This document shows positions 57,139 to 64,000 of a DNA stretch of 64,000 nucleotides, one piece after another. This DNA is from Tigriopus japonicus (taxonomy: Eukaryota; Arthropoda; Copepoda; Harpacticoida; Harpacticidae). The notes under the pieces were generated by a model that was not told the DNA's origin, ran no database searches, and saw only the letters and a program-made list of their open reading frames with translations. The translations under genes were made by a program, and so were the position numbers. How positions within the stretch are numbered: the first letter of the stretch is position 1; each line of letters starts with the position of its first letter. The stretch lies in the NCBI GenBank assembly GCA_010645155.1, contig JAAGOF010000043.1:161326-225325 (forward strand), given 5' to 3'.

Positions 57139-60102
57139 ATGGTTTATACTTGTGCGGCTCCTGGATGCCGGTCAGGCTATAGGCTTACTCAAGGTGAGTC
57201 CAGACCACCACCAACCGAGTCCTCAATCTCAGCCATCTCTATGCACAAGATTCCCAATGATCCAATAATGTTCAACAAATGGGTGAAAGCCATCCCTCGT
57301 TCCAATTGGAACCCATCAAAACATGTACGCCTTTGCTCCCTTCATTTCAATGACTGGGATTTTGTGACTGAGACCCAAGATGTTAATCCAACAAGAAGGA
57401 GGAAACGAATGGAAAATGGACTAGCCGAGGGTGTGGATGGACTCAAAGTCAAAAAGAGAAGATTGAAAGAAGACGCAGTGCCCAGCCAATGGCCAGGGAC
57501 AAATATCCCCGGACACCACTCAGTTAAAGCCCCTCCTCGAAGGGATCTAACTCTGGGAACATCTTCAGCAGAATTAGCCAGTCAAGCAGAACGTGAACAG
57601 CTCGAGTATCAACACTTCCTTGAGATAGAGGGTGTTTCCACGCTAAAGGATGTTCTTGACAAACTGGATCCAGCCAATCTTCCAAATGGCATATCCATCA
57701 TACGCAAGACATCTTGTGTCATTTTTATGTACATCGAGGAATTGGGGGTGGGTCAAATCAACGTCTTGTTTCATTTGACGATATTTGAGGATTGCTCTTT
57801 CAAGATGGAAATTCAAAATGTGCCGTTGCCAAATTCCGCCGTTTTCAGTGTGACAAGGGAGGACCGGATTCAATTTATTTGGGAAATTACGAGCATCTTG
57901 GCTATTTTGAAGTCGTCCAGTGAGAATTTCAATGAAGAAAAGTCCAGCCTCGAATATATTATTAATGATTTTCGTTTGCGAATCGCCAAGCTCGCACTTG
58001 AAGATAATGAGAAGCAGAAAAAAATCGGATTCCTCCTCGAACAGCTCTCCTTGATTACTCAACCCAAGCCGTGCCGAAATTACTCCTCGGACATGGTAGC
58101 TTGTGCATCCATGTGGAGAAATACCTCACCCACATTATACGATCAAATACTGAAGGATGGATATCTCTCGCTTCCTTGTTCCTCATGGCTTAAGAATCTG
58201 AATCCCGTGTCCTTTGGATTGACCGAAGGAATCAAAAAATACCTGAACCTGAGGATTAAGAACTTGTCCGCCCGAGAAAGAATGGTAGTGTTGGCATTTG
58301 ACGAAATATATGTGAGCCAACAGGTCGAGTTTCATGGAGGAAGATTTTTTGCTCTCAAAACAGAGGATCATTCAAGTGAAGATCTAGCCAAGAATCCTGG
58401 TAAGACCGTGTTGTGCTTTCACGTATCCTCGCTATTTGGTCCCTTTGAGGAGATGGTAGCTCAGTATCCTGTGATGAAACTGGATTCTACTATTTTGAGA
58501 AAATGCTACAACTCTGTAATGGATGCCCTGCATAAAGTTGGATTTCACGTTGTTGTGCTTTCATCGGACAATGCCACCCTAAATTGGAAGTTTTTTCTAG
58601 AATTGTGCAACGGAAAACTCAAGCCCCTCATTCCACACCCTCATCTCGAAGAGCAAGACCTTTTCCTACTCTTTGATCCTGTCCAAGGATTGAAAAACAT
58701 TTTCAACAACTTCCAGTCACGGGATAGGTTTATGTGTCCAGATTTTGGAGATCTTTCGTCTATCATCTTTCCAACTTTCAAACATGTGCGAGAATTGTTT
58801 GAGCTTGAGCGAGGTAAGCCCGTTAAGATGGCTTACAAGCTAACAAAGAAGGCAATATCCTCAAAGAACATTGATAACACGAACGTAAAGTTGGCCCAAA
58901 GTGTCTTTGATGACTCCACTGTTCAGGCTATGGAGTTTTATATTGGAAACGTGGGCAACCAATGGGGAGACACCTTGAAGTTCTTGAAGATTATCAACCG
59001 TTGGTGGAAGATCGTCAACACTAAAATCTCTTTCCTCCATGTAAAGACTCGAGATGATGGACAAGAACCAATTCAATCCGTTGACGATGAGAATTTCAAA
59101 TTTCTTGGCCAATTCCATGAATGGTTAGAGGATTGGGACAAGATGCTCGGAGACCAAGGGACAGACCGATCTGGTTTCACGCCTCTAACAATGATGGCTT
59201 TGATGTCGTCTACGAAAACTTTTCAAGAAATTGCGCGTTACATCTTAGCAAGAGACGGAATCGAATTTGTCTTGCTGGGTAAATGTCAGGCAGATCAAAT
59301 TGAAGGGAGATTTGGGTGGTTTAGGCAGCTTTCCGGTGTCAACTATTACATTTCATGCCGGCAATTGCTGGAATCCGACAAATTCATTGAGGCAAAATCT
59401 TTCGTTAAGTTCTCAAAACTGAACTTGATAGATGTCCAGACCACTTTTGAGTCAATGACAACATCCGAAAAGGAAACAATTGAGTGTGTTGCCTTTGAGT
59501 TAGAAACTGCAATTGACTTCGATCCTGTGCAACATCTTCAGGATCTGGAGGACAAAAATATCGTGTTTTATGTGGCTGGATACTTAGCTCGATTCATGAC
59601 TGAAAGAATCAATTGCTTATCCTGCAAGGATCTCCTAACTGTAGGAAAAGAACCTCTTGTTCTGAATTTCGATATGAAAGAAAATGACCTTGGCAAAGAA
59701 GACCGAGAAAAATTTCTGGACCAAGTAAACCTTAGTGGCCTTTCTCGACCCAGCGATGTTCTATACATTTGCAGCGTTCACGCTTGGGCCTTATATGACA
59801 ATATAATGAAGAAGGAAGCCACCAAGAAAATTATCCTAAAATCAAATCATCCAAGGGAAGTGTTCGTTGAAACATTCATGAACATTGTCTCCTCTTGCTC
59901 TCGGACAGTTCAAATCATCGAAACTTCATGTGCAAATGGTCATCCATTTCGAAAACACGCTCCTGAAATTGTCAAACGAATTTTCAATGTGTTCAGGAAA
60001 AACTTGACCGTTAAAAATAATTCAGAAATCGGTTCGAATAAGCAAAGCAAATCCAAAGCCATTTCAGCGGCCAAAATGAACAAACTGCAATCAACATGCT
60101 AA
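57139..60102 (+). CDS. THAP-domain P-element-like transposase, intact
   Basis: Single open frame of 987 codons. The THAP zinc finger is at residues 1-90: C5-x4-C10, Trp48, then C66-x2-H69 (LCSLHF). It binds DNA in P-element and THAP9 transposases. A basic patch (TRRRKRME) and a putative dimerisation stretch follow. RNase H-like catalytic candidates are D388 (VVLAFDEIYVS), D477 (VVLSSDNATLN) and E722 with D719 (CQADQIEGRFGWFRQ), in the order D, D, E of Drosophila P transposase. The C terminus has a Cys pair (INCLSCKDLL), usual in P-type proteins. No frameshift or stop, so it is either a recently active element or a domesticated host gene like THAP9. Terminal inverted repeats and an 8-bp duplication were not found by eye. 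Confidence 0.85.
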   Translation: MVYTCAAPGCRSGYRLTQGESRPPPTESSISAISMHKIPNDPIMFNKWVKAIPRSNWNPSKHVRLCSLHFNDWDFVTETQDVNPTRRRKRMENGLAEGVDGLKVKKRRLKEDAVPSQWPGTNIPGHHSVKAPPRRDLTLGTSSAELASQAEREQLEYQHFLEIEGVSTLKDVLDKLDPANLPNGISIIRKTSCVIFMYIEELGVGQINVLFHLTIFEDCSFKMEIQNVPLPNSAVFSVTREDRIQFIWEITSILAILKSSSENFNEEKSSLEYIINDFRLRIAKLALEDNEKQKKIGFLLEQLSLITQPKPCRNYSSDMVACASMWRNTSPTLYDQILKDGYLSLPCSSWLKNLNPVSFGLTEGIKKYLNLRIKNLSARERMVVLAFDEIYVSQQVEFHGGRFFALKTEDHSSEDLAKNPGKTVLCFHVSSLFGPFEEMVAQYPVMKLDSTILRKCYNSVMDALHKVGFHVVVLSSDNATLNWKFFLELCNGKLKPLIPHPHLEEQDLFLLFDPVQGLKNIFNNFQSRDRFMCPDFGDLSSIIFPTFKHVRELFELERGKPVKMAYKLTKKAISSKNIDNTNVKLAQSVFDDSTVQAMEFYIGNVGNQWGDTLKFLKIINRWWKIVNTKISFLHVKTRDDGQEPIQSVDDENFKFLGQFHEWLEDWDKMLGDQGTDRSGFTPLTMMALMSSTKTFQEIARYILARDGIEFVLLGKCQADQIEGRFGWFRQLSGVNYYISCRQLLESDKFIEAKSFVKFSKLNLIDVQTTFESMTTSEKETIECVAFELETAIDFDPVQHLQDLEDKNIVFYVAGYLARFMTERINCLSCKDLLTVGKEPLVLNFDMKENDLGKEDREKFLDQVNLSGLSRPSDVLYICSVHAWALYDNIMKKEATKKIILKSNHPREVFVETFMNIVSSCSRTVQIIETSCANGHPFRKHAPEIVKRIFNVFRKNLTVKNNSEIGSNKQSKSKAISAAKMNKLQSTC

Positions 60103-60248
60103 AGTGGCTTCAGGTAAGCATTATTTGAGGGGCTCTTATTCGTATGAAATTTTTTTTATGAATGTATTATTATTTGCTCTAGTGACTAAACTCCTTAAAC
60201 CTGGATGATGCATATCTTTATTTTTATCAAATCTGTCATACAGTGTTG

Positions 60249-60481
60249 TGCGTGTTTAAGGCTGCGTCCCAAACAAAAATAAGTAAGGCCCAATACATAA
60301 CACTAGAAAACAACTGCAGTTTCTTGTATCTCTGTTGGCATGTTGCCATCGTTGAGCCGCGTAATTTTTCTTTGCAAATGTTTTCCATCATCAAGAACTT
60401 GCAAATGTGTTGGTCGATTGTCACGTACGTTTTAAAAAGTGAACAAGAGAAAGCATTTGCTATAACGCAGCCTTTAAACAA
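60249..60481. mobile_element. Small element with about 16-bp inverted repeats
   Basis: GTGTTTAAGGCTGCGT at the left and ACGCAGCCTTTAAACA at the right are inverted. The interior is non-coding and no duplication is clear. It lies 150 bp downstream of the THAP/P-like stop codon, so it might be part of that element's 3' end. Confidence 0.5.
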
Positions 60482-60559
60482 CGTGGAAAAAATTGAAATA
60501 ATGAGAATAGTATATGAACCATTTCGACGCACCCGGTAAACTTTCGGTGGGCCCCGTGC

Positions 60560-61018
60560 TCAGAACACAAAACAAAAAAATAACGTTCTCCAAGATTCTA
60601 CTTATGCCAAAAAAATGTAGCCCTTGACCTTTTTGGATGTTCACGTTTATCATTAATCACTCCGACACGTACGCTCTCGTTTTCTTAGTTCATCTTCAAG
60701 TTGATGGTGGTTACAAACAGCCACGTACTTTTATTCATTGACGAGTTCATGGTGATCGTTCAGGACAAAAAAAATGTTTCATCCAGCGTAAGTACACTTG
60801 CGACTCTTCGAAATTCAGAACATCCCAAGACAAAAAAGAATATTTGAGCACTTCTTTCGACTTACTTGGCGCTCTTAAAGAAAATTAGGACGAGGTTATG
60901 TCGTCATAATGAAACCTTCAGTAGAGAGTCCATCTCAAATCGCGCAATGAAAAAGCCCGAAGTTTCCAGATTAATTGAATCGCCATTCTCACTCAATTTA
61001 TGACACTTTTGGGGAGCC
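60560..61018. other. Intergenic stretch, nothing recognised
   Basis: No motif or repeat seen. Confidence 0.35.
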
Positions 61019-61372
61019 TTGATAGTACGTCCAATTATTACATCTATCTTTGCAAATCGTAAACTTGATTGGCATACGTTTGTCCTCAGCAACGATTGGA
61101 TATGCGTTCGAGTCATCATGGAAGGAAGACACGAGGAAGAGAGTCTCGAATCAATAATGGCGCGTGGGGATTTGGCTAGTTCTTGGTTCGCCTGTTCGCC
61201 CAACATGAGGATTTGTATTTCAGTCGAAAAGTGGGCAGTTTTCTTGGAAAAATTAGTAAACATTGAAGAACGATACTTCGATGCTCTTTGGCTGCCCTTT
61301 GACCCAAAGCGGGGAAAAAACCAGGCCCAGTCATATCTCCAGAGGATTTCGACAAAGAGTCTTCTAGAGTAG
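61019..61372 (+). CDS. Hypothetical ORF (117 codons), doubtful
   Basis: The frame contains a protein-like stretch (SVEKWAVFLEKLVNIEERYF). A minus-strand frame of 176 codons overlaps it, so at most one is real. No domain, splice partner or homologue is recognised. Confidence 0.2.
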   Translation: MIVRPIITSIFANRKLDWHTFVLSNDWICVRVIMEGRHEEESLESIMARGDLASSWFACSPNMRICISVEKWAVFLEKLVNIEERYFDALWLPFDPKRGKNQAQSYLQRISTKSLLE

Positions 61373-61440
61373 TCATGGCGAAATATATTTGGTTTGTCGG
61401 AGAAAAGTTGGTAATCACATGGGTACCAAATCAATTTTTA

Positions 61441-61711
61441 ATGGATTAGTGCGGTCGGACAAATTCAGCTAGGGATTTTTGGGGCCCAATAACTAGAGGT
61501 GGGTCAAATCTCAGGCTTTGTTGTTCACAGGTTTGAATTTTCTTGCACGAGGGAAACTTCTTTCGTAGCGAGATCCCAGGTCATGAATAAACCAAACTTT
61601 TTTCAACAATCTTTATCAAGTATGTTGAAGAGCTAGTCTGGGCTCCGACACATCTCTGGCCATTTGGCCCCACGAATACCTAGCTGAATTCGTCTCACTG
61701 AACTAATCCAT
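61441..61711. mobile_element. 271-bp MITE with ATGGATTAGT ends
   Basis: ATGGATTAGTGCGGTCGGAC and the inverse of CTGAACTAATCCAT form the ends, extending through AATTCAGCTAGG/CCTAGCTGAATT. Sister of 37091-37359. The first ten bases are also those of the 2.97-kb element at 20353. Confidence 0.8.
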
Positions 61712-61743
61712 TGATTTCACATGTTTCTTGATCACTTCCTTTA

Positions 61744-63335
61744 CAGTCAGCGTATTTTTAGCGCGGTATTTCTTAGACCGCGAAATTTCGTCGCCGAATT
61801 TCCATTGCCACGTCTTTTCAGAGCTACGACTTTTTAGAACGGGACTTCTTAGAGCAGAAATCTCTCTTTGTGCACCTGTTTGCCCAATAAAATAGAATGA
61901 AATATGTTATTCTTCGGAATTTGATTCATTACAAAGATTACAAACAGCGTGACCCACCATTTCGGGAACCGTCACTAGTTTGCCCACAATTTCCGCATTT
62001 TAAAGTTTGGGTTCCTAATTTTTCATCAGCTAATGTTCTCTCTGTCTGGTTCAACTCAACTGTGTTTAGAGTCAAAACTGCGTAAAGTTCGACATGAATG
62101 AGTATGACATCAAAAGGCACAAAGTCTCGGCTCTCATTGACGCCCAAGTGCCAACGACGAAGATCTGTGAGTCCATCCCCTGCGGGAAGACCTTGGTGGC
62201 CAAGGTCAGGAAGCTCAAAAACACCGGAGAGAGTCTCAATCGGAAGCCTGGAACAAGTGGGAACAACTAAAGGCTTTATATACAAAGCCTTTAGGCACAA
62301 CAAGAAAAGGTCCGAGGATTTTCTGGCCAACCTGGAGGAGAGCATCTCTCAGGAGCCGACCATGAGCATAAGGAAGCTCTCCAAGGAGAAGAACGTGGGC
62401 AGAGAGACCATCAGAAGGGCAGTCAAAGACCTTGTCACGACCTTGGACTTGTGTCCTATCGCCGTCGACGACGTCAGCTGCTCACGGCGACTGTAAAGGC
62501 ATCCAGAGTGGCCAAGGGGAACAAGTTACTGTCAAAGCTGAAGAAGAGTGCACCTGAAACTGTCCGCACCTTCCCCGGACCTCTCACCAGTCGACTAAGC
62601 TTTTTGGGGCTATGTTGAGTCCAAGGCCTGTGCCACCCCCCACCCAAATGTCGACGCTCTCAAGGCTGCCGTGGAGCTGGAGTGGACCAACATGCCTGAC
62701 GAGTTTGTGGTCAGAAGCTGCAGCAAGTTCAGGCCCAGGCTCGAAGCCATGTTGGCCGCAGAAGACAACCACTTTAAGGCCTAATAGTCTGATGTCTCGT
62801 AAGCGCTGTGTCTAAAGTAAATTAAAATATCTCAACGATTCAACGATCTCAGCTGCGACAGCCTTTTTCGTCTCTGGCCTTGCTTGGTTCTCGTTATGGT
62901 GGGTCATGCTGTACAAAGCAATCACTTTGTGGCAAAGTATACTTTTTTGGGTTGGGGGGGGGGCGGATTTTTTAATACCGTTACAAGGAATGGTATTCCC
63001 CGTAAAGAGAGTTAATGATAAATACTAATAGATTAAAAAATGATTTAGAGACAGTGCATTACGACAAAATAGTCCTTTCAAGATTGGGAAGTAGTTTGTT
63101 AGTTGATAAGTGATAGCGTTTCAGAATGGACATCTTATTTAGCAAAACAAATCGTGGAACAAGAAAATTGTGTTGGGACGGGTATTTTTGTACAACCTTT
63201 TGGAACTAAAAATTGACTCGGTGTCTAAAATTGGCGCTAAAAGTCGCGCTCTAAGAAAAACAGGCGCTAAAAGTTTGCTTCTCTAAAAATTCGCGGTCTA
63301 AGACGACGCGCGCTAAAAAGTGGTAGCACCTTCCT
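61744..63335 (+). mobile_element. Decayed Tc1/mariner-like element with long motif-rich inverted ends
   Basis: The left end (61744-61870) has repeated motifs TTTTTAGCGC, TTCTTAGACCGCG and TTCTTAGAGC. The right end (63215-63325) has the same motifs inverted (GCGCTAAAA, GCGGTCTAAGA, GCGCTCTAAGAA). CAGTCAG at the left is preceded by TA. The right terminus is not sharply defined. Confidence 0.55.
62095..62785 (+). pseudogene. Tc1/mariner-like transposase, internally deleted and frameshifted
   Basis: First helix-turn-helix: YDIKRHKVSALIDAQVPTTK, then GKTLVAKVRKLKNTGES. Second DNA-binding part in another frame: MSIRKLSKEKNVGRETIRRA. Near the end, after a jump, SPDLSPVD (the mariner segment near the third catalytic residue) then ACATPHPNVDALKAAVELEW. 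The central DDE/D region between about 62470 and 62560 is largely absent. It is not functional. A shorter relative is at 8890-9300. Confidence 0.75.
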
Positions 63336-64000
63336 TTACATTAAGGATTCATTAGCACCAATACTTAAAGAACAAATAAAACACTTTTACTCACTTGTGC
63401 ACCAAAGAAAAGGAAACCACAAGGCCTTGAAGCAAAAATTGTAGTTAGCCACAACGTTAAACAAATTCATGAATTCATTCATTAACAATGTTTGAATCCC
63501 AAAAATTAAAAGAAACAAGGACTGAATGGTCAAAACAGGGATGGGGAGTAATTGTAATTGCAATTACAATTACGTAGTTTCAATTACAATTACATGTAAT
63601 TGTAATTAATTACATTTTTGGGCCAAGTAATTGTAATTGTAGTTAATTACATTTTTGGACATGTAATTGGCGAACTTTCAATTGAAAATTACCAATTACT
63701 TTTCAAAATCTTACTTCCTTAAATTAACCATAAAACCAATTTATCGGTTTTCACTTGCAAAAAAATTATTTTGTCTTCAATTTGCGGACAATGAGATGCC
63801 ACAAACAGGTAGCTTTTGTTAGCTTTTGTTACAATACACACCCAAGCTTTGATGTTTAAATACTTAAAAACAACAAGAGCTTTTGACCATAATTTTTGTG
63901 TCAGGATTTAGGGCTTTTCACAACCAGGGGCAGACAAATGAGGTGCAAAAATAAAGTTTTAAAACAACGTTACACTTGATATTTATGTACAAAGTTCTTG
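63336..64000. other. Intergenic end region with an ATTAC-rich hAT-like end
   Basis: CAGGGATGGGGAGTAATTG at 63537 looks like a hAT terminal repeat and is followed by alternating AATTGTAATT/AATTACAATT blocks to about 63690. The other end is not in the window. Confidence 0.5.

Noticed and set aside
57139..60102. TAGAGACG ends (of the 467-bp element) around the THAP/P-like gene
   Set aside because: Searched by eye in 56.2-57.1 kb and 60.1-61.9 kb; not present, so a direct family link cannot be shown from this window.
60904..61434. 176-codon minus-strand ORF
   Set aside because: Overlaps a plus-strand frame of similar quality; no motif, splice partner or codon bias seen.

Overview
The window is eukaryotic nuclear DNA: split genes with GT/AG introns, LINEs, LTR and DNA transposons, tRNA-derived SINEs and many miniature elements. 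Gene content (XK-related membrane protein, SAC3/GANP protein, THAP-type P-element transposase, a secreted protein with a ShK domain) points to an invertebrate animal. An arthropod, perhaps a crustacean such as a copepod, is my best guess but is not proven. Two assembly gaps (runs of N) lie at 37888-38049 and 55974-56046.

Layout. (1) 1-6.5 kb: one copy of a dispersed repeat (family A) and an almost full-length non-LTR retrotransposon. (2) 6.8-31.9 kb, minus strand: seven phase-compatible small exons that I assemble into a secreted Cys-rich protein (signal peptide, clip-like segment, acidic linker, Cys-rich segment, ShK domain). Its introns, one of 17 kb, hold nearly all the transposable elements of the left half. 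These include a hAT transposase gene broken by later insertions, and a second family A copy that took in an LTR element, hAT-type MITEs and a palindromic MITE, one inside another. Several breakpoints can be read to the base because uninterrupted copies occur in the same window. (3) 32.5-34.8 kb: a degraded LINE with a hAT-type MITE in it. (4) 36.0-41.9 kb, minus strand: a four-exon XK-related (XKR) membrane protein with a large extracellular insertion. (5) 43.5-48.4 kb: repeats, two minisatellite arrays that appear to have grown inside MITEs, a SINE and a foldback. (6) 50.6-54.9 kb, minus strand: an uninterrupted 1412-codon SAC3/GANP (MCM3AP/Xmas-type) reading frame. (7) 57.1-60.1 kb, plus strand: an intact 987-codon THAP/P-element-like transposase. 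(8) 61.4-63.5 kb: MITEs and a decayed, internally deleted Tc1/mariner element.

The four host-type genes are unrelated in function: apoptotic lipid scrambling (XKR family), mRNA export (TREX-2), a secreted Cys-rich protein, and a transposase that is either mobile or domesticated. The main points of interest are the hidden split gene, the XKR with its large loop, the intact P-like transposase beside a non-autonomous element whose 8-bp target duplication is the classic P-element octamer, and the readable order of nested insertions.
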